Source: Candidatus Manganitrophus noduliformans (lineage in GTDB: Bacteria > Nitrospirota > Nitrospiria > SBBL01 > Manganitrophaceae). Taken from it: a stretch of 64,000 nucleotides of DNA. Each line of letters opens with the position of its first letter. Position 1 is the stretch's first letter. Position numbers and translations under genes: made by a program. Location: the NCBI RefSeq assembly GCF_012184425.1, contig NZ_VTOW01000002.1, positions 992,001 to 1,056,000 of the forward strand, read 5' to 3'. The notes beneath the pieces are model-generated. The model was not told the origin of the DNA and made no database searches. It saw only the letters and a program-made list of their open reading frames with translations. This document shows, one piece after another, positions 43,672 through 51,883 of this stretch.

Positions 43672-44691
43672 TCATTGACCGATTAAATATCCTCCCCCTT
43701 CGAACACCTTTTCTCCGTCGATCTCCACCCGCGCCACGGCGGCAAAAACATCGACATGGAATTTCCCGCTCTTCGGAAAACCGGGCTTGGTATAGAGGGA
43801 ATGTTTTGCGCCGAGGGAGAGGTGGATGCCGAGCATCCGCTCGTAGGCGCCGATGTCGGTCAGCCGCCGCTCCCGCGTCAGGGCGCGGTTCAAGCCGAAG
43901 CCGAGTTCCCGCACCCAGACCTCCCGCTCCTCGGCCCGGATCTGATCCAACACGGCATGAAACTCCTTCGGCGCGTCGGGGGCGGCGACCAGCACCCCTC
44001 CTTCGATCGCGGCGGTGAAGGGCCGGCCGGGAGCGTGGACGGTAAAGTCGGCGTCGCCGAAGGCGAAGATCTTCAAGGCGCCGTTCACGCGGCGGACCTC
44101 CTTCGGCTCGGTGAAGACCTCCCCGATCGGGAACTGTCCCCCGACATTTTTCATCCCGCGGTAATCGCCGATGTTCAGCTTGGCCGCTTCGAAGGGGGAG
44201 TCGTAGATTAATTCGGTCCCCTCGCAGATCACGGCGATCCGCGCCGCCCGGTCGATCCGCTCCTTCAGCGCCGGCCCGACCGACCGGTAATAAGCCCGAT
44301 CGTACGCCAGGGCGTCGAGGTAGGTGGCGAACTCCGCTTCGGGGATCCGTCCCAGGTGAGGATGCTCGACCACCTTCAACCCCCGATTGAAGAGCTCCAC
44401 CCGAAACCGAAATTCATTCAGCCGGAAGCTGGTCGACTGAACCAGCACCACCAGCCCCTTCGGGGGGAGAAGATCGACCGCGGATAAGATCTCTTTCGCG
44501 GTGACCCGATCGAAATTCAACACGGCGGCGTTCGGCAGCGCCGCACGGTAGGCTTCCGCTAAAAGGCGCGACAAACCGGATTGTTCATCAAAGACTAAAA
44601 GGGCCGGCGCCCCGGGGGCGCACTCCAAGGCCAATGTGAGGGTGTCGCGGAGATTTGATTGAGCGCGATCGCGCAGGGAAGAATCGGTCAT
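43672..44691 (-). CDS. M29-type aminopeptidase-like protein
   Basis: The protein has 339 residues. NVGGQFPIGEVFTEP (about 190-204) is close to the metal-binding signature of the M29 thermophilic aminopeptidases, and ELGFGLNRALTRERRLTDIGAYERMLGIHLSLGAK (about 255-290) is the second conserved region. The C-terminal KFHVDVFA resembles the family's last motif. It should be a cytoplasmic metallo-aminopeptidase, or a related protein of unknown specificity. The start overlaps the end of the TRASH-like gene by four bases (44688-44691). Confidence 0.8.
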   Translation of the reverse strand: MTDSSLRDRAQSNLRDTLTLALECAPGAPALLVFDEQSGLSRLLAEAYRAALPNAAVLNFDRVTAKEILSAVDLLPPKGLVVLVQSTSFRLNEFRFRVELFNRGLKVVEHPHLGRIPEAEFATYLDALAYDRAYYRSVGPALKERIDRAARIAVICEGTELIYDSPFEAAKLNIGDYRGMKNVGGQFPIGEVFTEPKEVRRVNGALKIFAFGDADFTVHAPGRPFTAAIEGGVLVAAPDAPKEFHAVLDQIRAEEREVWVRELGFGLNRALTRERRLTDIGAYERMLGIHLSLGAKHSLYTKPGFPKSGKFHVDVFAAVARVEIDGEKVFEGGGYLIGQ

Positions 44692-44966
44692 TTCCCGCCG
44701 CCCGACTCCTTCCCTGCTTTTTTCTTTTCAAACGCCTCGGCGCACGCGGGACCGCAGAAATAATGGGTCACCCCCCCCTGCTTCGCCTCCAGCGCCCCCT
44801 TCTTGGAAAGGTAGGTCAGGCAGTTCGGGTCTTGCACCAGCGCGTCTCCCGCATCGACCCGCGCGGCGCTTCCCGCCGGGCGGCGGTAGAGAAACCTCCC
44901 GAGGAACCGGCCCAACAGAAAGGTCAATAAGGTGATCACAAGAAGTGTAAAAAGAAGACGAGTCAT
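44688..44966 (-). CDS. TM-anchored TRASH/YHS-like metal-binding protein
   Basis: The protein has 92 residues: one TM helix (about 4-24) and a short cytoplasmic domain with DPNCLTYLSKKGALEAKQGG and YFCGPACAEAFEKK, that is three cysteines arranged as in TRASH/YHS domains (C...CxxxC), which bind metals. Possible roles are metal sensing or chaperoning. It is translationally coupled to the aminopeptidase gene and lies 8 bases after yciH, so all three genes could be one transcript. Confidence 0.75.
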   Translation of the reverse strand: MTRLLFTLLVITLLTFLLGRFLGRFLYRRPAGSAARVDAGDALVQDPNCLTYLSKKGALEAKQGGVTHYFCGPACAEAFEKKKAGKESGGGK

Positions 44967-44974
44967 TTGTGATG

Positions 44975-45322
44975 TTATCCTCCCGCGCGTTTAACGACAT
45001 ATCCTTTTTTGCCGAGCACTTCGACCAGGGTGTCGCGGTGGTCCCCTTGGATTTCGATGACCCCCTCTTTCACCGTGCCGCCGCTCCCGCAGGTTTGCTT
45101 CAGCTCTTTGGCGAGGTTCCGGAGGCCTTCCGGATGAAGCGGCACCCCCGTGATCAGGGTGACCTCTTTCCCCTTGCGCCCTTTGGTCTCGCGCGACACC
45201 CGGACGATGCCGTCTCGTTTGGGGACCGGCTGTTTTTGCCGGCATCGGCATTTCGCCGCCGGCTCCCCGCAATCGGGGCACATTTTACCATGTTCGGTGG
45301 AGTAGACAATACCGGAATTCAT
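44975..45322 (-). CDS. yciH: YciH/SUI1 translation initiation factor-like protein
   Basis: The protein has 115 residues. The N-terminal part has a zinc-ribbon-like CPDCGEPAAKCRC (about 15-27). The SUI1 domain (about 37-112) carries GKEVTLITGVPLHPEGLRNLAKELKQTCGSGGTVKEGVIEIQGDHR, matching bacterial YciH, which inhibits translation initiation under stress. It is the first gene of the group with the TRASH-like protein and the aminopeptidase. Confidence 0.92.
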   Translation of the reverse strand: MNSGIVYSTEHGKMCPDCGEPAAKCRCRQKQPVPKRDGIVRVSRETKGRKGKEVTLITGVPLHPEGLRNLAKELKQTCGSGGTVKEGVIEIQGDHRDTLVEVLGKKGYVVKRAGG

Positions 45323-45396
45323 TCTGTTATTTTCCTATTCGGGGCGTTGCCCCCTTCCCAGGCGTTTGATTTCTCATCCTCAGATTCCCAATCGAA

Positions 45397-46638
45397 TCAT
45401 TCTCTCTCCACCCTCTCCAATATCTGAATTCCCTTTGCGGCTTCTTCGAACGGCGGGCCGTATTGGCTGTACTCGTTGATCACCTTTTCGAACGATTCGC
45501 GGCTTTTCTCCAGATCCTGGAGCATCAGGTAAGCGAAACCCCGCCGCGTCAAGGCGACGGCGACCGCCTCTTCCTCCTTCGGAAATTCGGCGATCAGCCG
45601 GTCGGCCTCGAGGACCGCCCGCCGGTGGTCTTTCAGAAAGGTGGAGTAGATCGCAACCACGCCGCTCTTCGCCTTGGCGCACGCCTCGCGATCTTCGGGA
45701 AACCAGACGCAGACCGCCTGCAGCGCGCCGGCCTCTTTCTTCCACGCTTTGGACCCTTGGCTCCCCCAGGTGTCGATGGCGTATTGCCGCTGCGCCGCCG
45801 CATTCTCTTTCTTATCGATCCACGCCGGCGGGGTCGATTCCAGCCACGCCGGGGGACGCTCGGCCTCCTCCCAGGTGGCGGCCGGCATATGAAAATTCTG
45901 AAGCGCCAGGACGAGCAGCGGCATCAGCGCCATCGCATTGATGGCGCCGTGGACCAAAATCGGCGAGACCAGCTCCTTCCGCATTTCATAAACCACCGCC
46001 AGCGCCATCCCCGCGATGAAGTAGAGAATCCCGATCATGAAGCCGGCCCCATGGGCCGCCGCGAAGAGGATCGCCTGCAGGTTGGCGGCAAAGAGGATCG
46101 GAAGGCGGGTCTTGAGGGCGTTGTAGAGAAACCCCCGAAAGTAGATCTCTTCCAAGATCGGAATGGCGGTGAAGCCGATCACGATCATGATCACGGAGAG
46201 GAGGCTGTTCGGCCCGAAGGTCGCCAGCGCCGAATAGTCGGGCATCTCGAACTTTTGGTTCAAGATCTTCTCCATCGCCATGTGGGTCGTCCCGACCAGG
46301 AGGTTGATGCCGAAGGCGATCAATATCGCGAAGGGAATCATCGAGAGGACCGTCGCGGGGGAGATCGGGCGAAAGAGCGGCCAGATCCCCCGTCGTTTAC
46401 AAACGGCCAGGGCATAAAAAAGGAGGATCAGATTGAAGAGGATCAACGAAACAAAGCCGATGTATCCCTGGCGCCAGGGATGGTTTCGGACGTAGACGGC
46501 ATCGACAAAGACGGAGGCGGCGATCACGAGAAAAGGGAGGGAGATGCCGAGGGCGATCTCGCCGGTGGGGACGGGGGCTGATTTTGTTTCTTCTTTGATT
46601 TCTTCCGGGGCATTCTCATCGGGCACCGTTCGAATCAC
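45397..46638 (-). CDS. CPBP family intramembrane glutamic protease with C-terminal TPR region
   Basis: The protein has 413 residues and starts with GTG after GAGAGGGAGAGACGC. It has about eight TM helices over 25-255. The catalytic motifs are EEIYFRG (about 166-172), FAAAHG (about 192-197) and VHGAIN (about 234-239), as in the CPBP/Abi family. The 150-residue soluble C-terminus has TPR-like repeats (EEAVAVALTRRGFAYLMLQ, SRESFEKVINEYSQYGP). Family members cleave prenylated proteins or CTERM-type sorting signals; here the substrate is unknown. The CTERM-like ends of the protein at 13035-17171 are a conceivable target. Confidence 0.87.
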   Translation of the reverse strand: MIRTVPDENAPEEIKEETKSAPVPTGEIALGISLPFLVIAASVFVDAVYVRNHPWRQGYIGFVSLILFNLILLFYALAVCKRRGIWPLFRPISPATVLSMIPFAILIAFGINLLVGTTHMAMEKILNQKFEMPDYSALATFGPNSLLSVIMIVIGFTAIPILEEIYFRGFLYNALKTRLPILFAANLQAILFAAAHGAGFMIGILYFIAGMALAVVYEMRKELVSPILVHGAINAMALMPLLVLALQNFHMPAATWEEAERPPAWLESTPPAWIDKKENAAAQRQYAIDTWGSQGSKAWKKEAGALQAVCVWFPEDREACAKAKSGVVAIYSTFLKDHRRAVLEADRLIAEFPKEEEAVAVALTRRGFAYLMLQDLEKSRESFEKVINEYSQYGPPFEEAAKGIQILERVERE

Positions 46639-46780
46639 GCGTCTCTCCCTCTCATGGCATTGTCAGGACATTATAAACGGAAATGGGGGCGAATCGATAG
46701 AGGAGATATTGATTGGCCGGGCTAAAGCCCTCAGAAATTACAATGGGGCGTTGCCCCAAGCCAACGCCGTTCATTCCTCA

Positions 46781-47515
46781 TTATCCTTTCATCCCCTCAT
46801 GAACCAATGCCAAAAGCGCGATGCAGGCGGTGTCGGTGCGCAATGTCCGGGGGCCCATCCCGACCGGCTGAAAGCCGTGCGCCGCAAGAAGCCCCCTCTC
46901 GAAATCGTTCCATCCCCCCTCCGGCCCGACGGCAAGCAGGACCCGTCCCTCGCCCCCCTCCCGCGCCGCCGCCCCCGCCGGCTTCTCCGCCGCCGGATCG
47001 GCCGCCAGACGCCGCCCGTCTTTGAAGAGACCGTCGAGCTGATCTTCGATCAGCACTTTAAATCGCCGGTGGATCGACACGGCCGGCAGCCGCGTGTCGC
47101 GCGCCTGCTGCAGCCCTTCGATCAACCGCGGCCGGTAGCTCTCCGGCGCGAGCCAATGGGTGTCGAAGTAGTTTCGCTCCACCCGCTCGGCATGGGTCAG
47201 AATGATCTGCCCGACGCCGATCGCGGCGACCTGGGCCCAGATCCGCCGGATCACCTTCGGCCGCGGCAGCGCCAGGAGCAGATCGACCCCCGGCCGGGAG
47301 GGAACGCTTGTTTCGAACGCGCAGCGCAAGGCCGCCGTCCCGTCGCCGATCGACAACACCGTCCCGACGCCGCGCGGGCCGTCGAGAAGACCGATGCGGA
47401 CGTGAGATCCCGGCGCCGACTTCAGGACGTTGCGCAGGTGCGCGGCGCGCGCATCTGAAAGGACGGCTTCGCCGGAAGCGCCGACTTCATGGGGTTCCAG
47501 GAGGATCAGGTTCAT
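46781..47515 (-). CDS. rsmE: 16S rRNA (uracil(1498)-N(3))-methyltransferase
   Basis: I chose the ATG at 47515 (MNLILLEP), since the frame upstream is not conserved. The product has 244 residues, the family length. The N-terminal PUA-like part begins AHLRNVLKSAPGSHVRIG. The SPOUT knot at the C-terminus has AVGPEGGWNDFE (about 197-208) and MGPRTLRTDTACIALLAL (about 221-238), the SAM-binding loops. It methylates U1498 in the ribosomal decoding centre. A stand-alone housekeeping gene. Confidence 0.93.
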   Translation of the reverse strand: MNLILLEPHEVGASGEAVLSDARAAHLRNVLKSAPGSHVRIGLLDGPRGVGTVLSIGDGTAALRCAFETSVPSRPGVDLLLALPRPKVIRRIWAQVAAIGVGQIILTHAERVERNYFDTHWLAPESYRPRLIEGLQQARDTRLPAVSIHRRFKVLIEDQLDGLFKDGRRLAADPAAEKPAGAAAREGGEGRVLLAVGPEGGWNDFERGLLAAHGFQPVGMGPRTLRTDTACIALLALVHEGMKG

Positions 47516-47662
47516 ACGAGGATCCAGAGAATGAGATGAACGTTCACGGCACTTTATTAACATGGGCCGCTTGATAGAGCAAGAGGCGATGCTATTGGGG
47601 GCGTTGCCCTACACCCCTGTGAAATCATATTTGGGATCGGAGCAAAGCTTTTATTTAATTTC

Positions 47663-48263
47663 GATTGGAATGGGGCTCTTCGCCCCACACCCCACCGCGG
47701 GGGTTGCGTGCCCAACCCCCTTCGGCTTCCTAAGGGCACCGGGGTTGCACCCCTGGACCCCCTTTAAACAACGGTCAGAACTCGCACAACCGCGCAAGAA
47801 CAGCGCGGATTGTGCTTCAGACAGCTGACCTTGTAGGGTAGGTGGAACGTCTTGATTTGTAGTGGGCCACTGCGTCCTCGCTCCACCCATCCCCCAGTGG
47901 GTCCCTTACGCTGCGGGCGCAGAGGCCCACAGAACTCAAGGCTGATTAAATTCAACAAAACAAAATAGCAAAGAGCCTGCGCGTCATGGGCGTTCTGTGC
48001 CCCCCATTCTCCTGCGTTTCTTCTGTCGGACGTATTATCGACCGCTTCAGGTCAGCATGTTCGAAGCTCAATCCATCGGCGCTCTTCTGTGGTTGAGCGA
48101 GTTCTGACCGTGGGGGGAGCAGGGGGGGGCTTGCCCCCTCCGCTGCCCTTGGGAATCCAAAGGGGGTTGGGCACGCAACCCCCGTGGCGGGGGGTGGGGC
48201 GAGCAGCCCCACGACTTTGATTTCTCGCAGTGGGGGCTTAGGGTGAAGAGCCCCATTCCAATC
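47663..48263. mobile_element. Palindromic element, copy 1 (non-autonomous, ~600 bp)
   Basis: It begins GATTGGAATGGGGCTCTTC and ends GAAGAGCCCCATTCCAATC, so its termini are perfect inverted repeats. The two arms are long diverged inverted copies: GGGGTTGCGTGCCCAACCCCCTT recurs inverted near 48165-48190, and GGTCAGAACT...GCTGACCT at about 47774-47832 recurs inverted at about 48050-48110. The middle contains smaller hairpins (GTGGGCC..., ...GGCCCAC). It encodes no protein I can recognise. A second copy in the same orientation starts at 49105. It may be a MITE-like or structured-RNA element. Confidence 0.7.
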
Positions 48264-48361
48264 TCAAAGGGTGATTGATTTCAATTTTGTTTGGGGGTAT
48301 TCTCTTCCATTCGCTGTGCAGGAGCAGACCCTTTTTTTGGAGGTTTAAACCCGAACTCACG

Positions 48362-49105
48362 ATGCCGACCGCCATCCTTCCCCCCCCCTTTTCGAAGCCC
48401 GATCAGCTGCCGGATGCGCTGAAGACCGACGGTTACGCGGTGCTGCGCCCCTCCGACGTTTGTACGTTCGCCCGTTGCACCTCCTCGGAATTGGAAGCGC
48501 TTGCGCCGGCTTGGAACGACCTGCCGCTCGATCCCTACCTGAAAGATACCGTCCCTTACCGGCGGCGGCGTCACTCCTGTTTTGTGGTGGAGGGGAAAGA
48601 AGTCACGCAGGCGCCGCACCGGGCCCACTGGCAGCCGCTCGACTACAACGCCCTGCATGGGGGGATGAAGCGTCTCTTCGAGCCGATCGCCCCGGCCACT
48701 GTCGCGGCGCCGGCCTGGACGCGGCTGCTTCAGGCGATCGGGCAGCTCTGCTCCGCGGTCAAAGGCCCGCAGCCCTGGTATGTAGAGGCGCACCCGTTCC
48801 GGATCGACACCGCCCACGGCATCGGCCGGCCGACGCCGGAAGGGGCCCATCGCGACGGGGTCGATTTTGTGGCGATCTTTCTGGTGAGGCGGGTGAACAT
48901 CAAAGGGGGGGAGAGCCGGATCTTCGAGGCGGCCGGATCGAACGGCAAGCGGTTTACTTTAACAGAACCCTGGACTCTGCTGCTGCTCGACGACACGCGG
49001 GTGATTCACGAATCGACGCCGATCCTGCCGACCGCCGAGGGGGGCTATCGGGACACGCTGGTGTTGACCTATCGGGCCGGGGGGTTTCAGGAAGAGGGGT
49101 CGTAA
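48362..49105 (+). CDS. 2OG-Fe(II) dioxygenase family protein (PF10014-type)
   Basis: The protein has 247 residues from the ATG at 48362; the open frame upstream overlaps the element. A jelly-roll domain has VEAHPFRIDTAHGIGRPTPEGAHRDGVDFV, with the iron ligands His-x-Asp in AHRDG, and a distal His in DTRVIHESTPI followed by RDTLVLTYR for the 2-oxoglutarate carboxylate. The family includes hydroxylases of free L-amino acids, related to BsmA. The gene is bracketed by two direct copies of the palindromic element, the second starting at its stop codon, so it looks like cargo. Confidence 0.82.
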   Translation: MPTAILPPPFSKPDQLPDALKTDGYAVLRPSDVCTFARCTSSELEALAPAWNDLPLDPYLKDTVPYRRRRHSCFVVEGKEVTQAPHRAHWQPLDYNALHGGMKRLFEPIAPATVAAPAWTRLLQAIGQLCSAVKGPQPWYVEAHPFRIDTAHGIGRPTPEGAHRDGVDFVAIFLVRRVNIKGGESRIFEAAGSNGKRFTLTEPWTLLLLDDTRVIHESTPILPTAEGGYRDTLVLTYRAGGFQEEGS

Positions 49106-49757
49106 TTTGAATGGGGCTCTTCGCCCCATACCCCACCGCGGGGGTTGCTTGCCCAACCCCCTTCGGCTTCCTAAGGGACACCGGGGGTTTTCACCCCCTG
49201 GCCCCCCAACCCCAAAACAACGGTCAGAACTCCCACACCCGCGCAAGAGCAGCGCGGAGTGTGCTTCAGACAGCTGACCTTATAGGGTATGTGGAACGTC
49301 TTGATTTGTAGTGGGCCTCTGCGTCCGACCCGGGGTCCCCAAAGAGCCTGCTCTTTGGGGTGGGCACCACCCATCCCCCAGTGGGTCCCTTACGCTGCGG
49401 GCGCAGAGGCCCACAAGAGATTACCCAGTAATTCTAAGAATTCAAATCAAAACCGAATAGCAAAGAGCCTGCGCGTCATGGGCGTCCTGTGCCCCTGATG
49501 GTCCTGCGTTCCTTCTGTCAGACGTATTATCGACCAAATCAGGTCAGCATGTTTGAAGCACAATCCACGGCGCTCTTCCGTGGTTGTGCAAGTTCTGACC
49601 GTAGACGGGGGGAGCTGGGGGGGTACTTTCCCCCCGGCTGCCCTGGGAATCCAAAGGGGGGTGGGCACGCAACCCCCGTGGCGGGGGGTGGGGCGAGCAG
49701 CCCCACGACTTTGATCCTCGCAGGTGGGGGGCTTGGGGCGAAGAGCCCCATTCAAAT
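49105..49757. mobile_element. Palindromic element, copy 2 (~650 bp)
   Basis: It begins ATTTGAATGGGGCTCTTC and ends GAAGAGCCCCATTCAAAT, again perfectly inverted termini. It has the same plan as copy 1, in the same orientation. Differences: a CCCCAAAGAGCCTGCTCTTTGGGG palindrome inserted near 49340-49362 and different central spacer sequence. Its first base is the last base of the dioxygenase stop codon. No transposase or other protein is encoded. Confidence 0.7.
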
Positions 49758-49795
49758 AACTCTATGCACTATCTTTATCAAACATGCCCCCCCGC

Positions 49796-50080
49796 CTATG
49801 CACATCGATATCCCTTCTCCGACGTCACATACACCAACTCCCCATCCCTTACCAGCTCGATCAAATATTCCCCGACCAGGTTGTTAAAATTTTTCTGCTT
49901 GGCCGCGCGCTCGAAGGCCAACAGTCCCGGCTCCTCGCTGCGGTAGCAGAGGGGGATCAAGGGATGATCCTGCAGGGCGGTCCGAATGGCGTCGAGGGAA
50001 ACGGCCTCGCCGCCCCCGCGCCGAACCAGATCCACCACAAAACTTTTTACTTCTTCAAGACGCTCTGCTTCCGGGTGCAC
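49796..50080 (-). CDS. Hypothetical small protein
   Basis: The protein has 94 residues with a GTG start. It is helix-rich with RLEEVKSFVVDLVRRGGG, LDAIRTALQDHPLIPLCYRSEE and FNNLVGEYLIELVRDGELVYVTSEKGYRCA; the last part resembles a winged-helix wing. No family is recognised. It stands between the palindromic element and the GSU2403-type gene on the same strand as the latter. The weak Shine-Dalgarno lowers confidence in the start. Confidence 0.5.
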   Translation of the reverse strand: MHPEAERLEEVKSFVVDLVRRGGGEAVSLDAIRTALQDHPLIPLCYRSEEPGLLAFERAAKQKNFNNLVGEYLIELVRDGELVYVTSEKGYRCA

Positions 50081-50152
50081 AACACAATCCGTTTTTAAAT
50101 TTTCTTTTTATTTTTCAAGATTCATCTTCTCACGACCTGCGAATCGCGATGC

Positions 50153-51208
50153 CTAATCCTTTCCATCGAGGGCGCCCTTGGGCAAAATCCCTTTGAGCCG
50201 TGCACGGACTTCTGAGGAAAGCATCCCGGCGCCGACTCGGAGTTGCCGCCGAAATTTATCCGGTTGCCGAGAAGCGGCTCGCCAGGCGAGCCGCAGGTCG
50301 CCCGGACGGTCTTGCGCCAATACGATCAAGAGTTGTTCGGCCTGACGGGTGTCCTTCGCCCCTTTCACCTGAAACGCCGCGGGACGGCGCTGCGAGGTGA
50401 CCAGCTTATGGAAGGCGTAGCGCGCCGGCGCGGGAACGTTCACCAGAATTCCCCCCTTTGCAATCAGCACGGCTTCTTGCGCATCCTCCATCAGATAATC
50501 GAGAAACCGGACCGGCTCGGCATAGGTTTCGAACGCCGCGAGATGGACCGGTTTGGTCGAGGTCCGTCCGACCATCGGCGTGAGGATATCGACGCTCAGC
50601 TCGCGGCCCATGATCCTAAATTTTGTCGACGGGGTCTTGCGATCGAGCGCCGGAACCTCGATAAATCCCATGTCCGATTTGAGCAGCGCCTCCCTGAGCC
50701 GGATCGGTTTGTTCTGCACCGCGATCTGCACATGTCGATCCGCCGCAAGATCGACATCCTGCGTCCGAGTCGTCTCGGTGTCCCATCGCACCCCCAGCAT
50801 ATTGCCATAGGCCGAAAAAGCGTGCGATCCCACGAGAACACCCCCAACCAAAAAGACCCCCGTGCGCTCCAGCAGCTCGAAAACCCGGGCCTCCGCGCCT
50901 CCGAGGGTCTGCGCGCCGCCCGATGCCAGCATTGCCACCAGCCGCTCGCGCGAAGCGATATCCGGTTTGGCCCTCTGCCACAGGGCCTTCTCCTTCTGTA
51001 TCAGGTTACGGACTTCTTCGGTGTCCGGTCCGAGGTAATGCTGGGTCTTTCGGCTGCCGACCGTGAGTTGCAAATACCAGTGCGCGCCTCCCCGGATTTT
51101 TTTGCCGACGAATGAAAGCCCCCGCCCGCTCGGCGCCGAGGCGTGCAGGCACTGGCTCAGAAGCTGCGCATAGAGCAACTTGGCGCTCTCGGAAAGATTT
51201 TCCATCAT
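50153..51208 (-). CDS. GSU2403 family nucleotidyltransferase-fold protein
   Basis: The protein has 351 residues. The start at 51208 follows AAAAAGGGGCC. The N-terminal 100 residues are helical with a GRKTQHYLG-like segment. The NTase core (about 110-260) has VGGVLVGSHAFSAYGNMLGV and TQDVDLAADRHVQIAV (Asp-x-Asp). The C-terminal 80 residues are basic and helical. The family is known from defence islands and is presumed toxin or antitoxin-like. A perfect palindrome covers the promoter, so tight, possibly self-imposed, repression is likely. Confidence 0.85.
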   Translation of the reverse strand: MMENLSESAKLLYAQLLSQCLHASAPSGRGLSFVGKKIRGGAHWYLQLTVGSRKTQHYLGPDTEEVRNLIQKEKALWQRAKPDIASRERLVAMLASGGAQTLGGAEARVFELLERTGVFLVGGVLVGSHAFSAYGNMLGVRWDTETTRTQDVDLAADRHVQIAVQNKPIRLREALLKSDMGFIEVPALDRKTPSTKFRIMGRELSVDILTPMVGRTSTKPVHLAAFETYAEPVRFLDYLMEDAQEAVLIAKGGILVNVPAPARYAFHKLVTSQRRPAAFQVKGAKDTRQAEQLLIVLAQDRPGDLRLAWRAASRQPDKFRRQLRVGAGMLSSEVRARLKGILPKGALDGKD

Positions 51209-51220
51209 GGCCCCTTTTTA

Positions 51221-51252
51221 TTATACGCAGTATAAAACAAAACTGCGTATAA
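51221..51252 (-). promoter_or_regulatory. Perfect 11-bp inverted repeat operator upstream of the GSU2403-type gene
   Basis: TTATACGCAGT (51221-51231) and ACTGCGTATAA (51242-51252) are exact inverted copies separated by ten bases. The 3' half reads TATAAT on the minus strand and would overlap a -10 element 13 bases before the start codon. This layout is typical of a repressor operator. Confidence 0.65.
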
Positions 51253-51287
51253 CGCTATCCCCGGCAGGGTGGGTTTTTATGAAGCCG

Positions 51288-51433
51288 GTGCGGGGGGTGA
51301 GATTTAAGACGTCTTTAAACGAGGCGCAGAGGTGATGGCGGGTTTCGATGACGCGGCCCTGCGCGTGGTTCACCAGGACGGCGAACCATCCGCGGCGGAA
51401 ACCATCGATGCCGGCGATCCAGGAGGGGTTCAT
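51288..51433 (-). pseudogene. Truncated 5' copy of the DUF429 gene
   Basis: About 49 codons (MNPSWIAGIDGFRRGWFAVL and VIETRHHLCASFKDVLNLTP) match the start of the intact DUF429 gene at 54393, with about 85-90 percent of bases identical by eye. Then similarity ends and a short out-of-family tail follows. No functional product is expected. Confidence 0.8.
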
Positions 51434-51556
51434 TGGAAGGTACTGTCTCGGTTTTGGCTCCGTGGGGCCTTTCGCCTCCCATAAGCCAAGTGTCGACTTG
51501 ATCCTATCGATGACCCAGTAACCCTTCTATGGCTGAGAGAAATTCCTTCGCTTGGT

Positions 51557-51883
51557 TCAAGAGAATTTTTGCTTCTTCGGCGCCGACTTCAGCAGGGGCG
51601 TCATAATCGGCCGCTTGTCTCTCCGGTAAGCGTCAATGAGATATCGATGGAATTTCGGATCGAGGCGTCCACTTTTGGCATATAACCGACCGAACGCACC
51701 TTGTACCGCTCCATGAGAGGCATGCTCCTCCCCCTCTTCGATCAGCAGGGCCGAGGCTGCATAGAACATCGCATAATAAGCTCTTGACGCTGCAATATCA
51801 AAATGCCCTAACCCAATAAGCGCTTCGCAGGCTTCAATGTTGTCTTGGGCTTTATCTAGGAAGGCCTTCGTTGCTTCCCTCAT
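51557..51883 (-). CDS. HEPN domain protein, C-terminus frameshifted (toxin-like)
   Basis: The protein has 108 residues. The HEPN core (about 1-85) has ASRAYYAMFYAASALLIEEG and HASHGAVQGAFGRLY. After AYRR the frame goes off-family (DKRPIMTPLLK...). In the neighbouring frame the DNA continues as ERQAADYDAPAEVGAEEAK and ends at 51504, which is the normal HEPN end. So one base was lost or gained near 51626. The start overlaps the MNT gene by four bases. HEPN/MNT pairs are type VII-like toxin-antitoxin systems in which HEPN is an RNase. This copy is probably damaged. Confidence 0.8.
   Translation of the reverse strand: MREATKAFLDKAQDNIEACEALIGLGHFDIAASRAYYAMFYAASALLIEEGEEHASHGAVQGAFGRLYAKSGRLDPKFHRYLIDAYRRDKRPIMTPLLKSAPKKQKFS

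Noticed and set aside
47663-49757. CRISPR array or integron attC sites as explanation of the repeats
   Set aside because: Only two long units with internal inverted arms, no short regularly spaced repeats, no GTTRRRY-type attC core and no integrase or cas gene.
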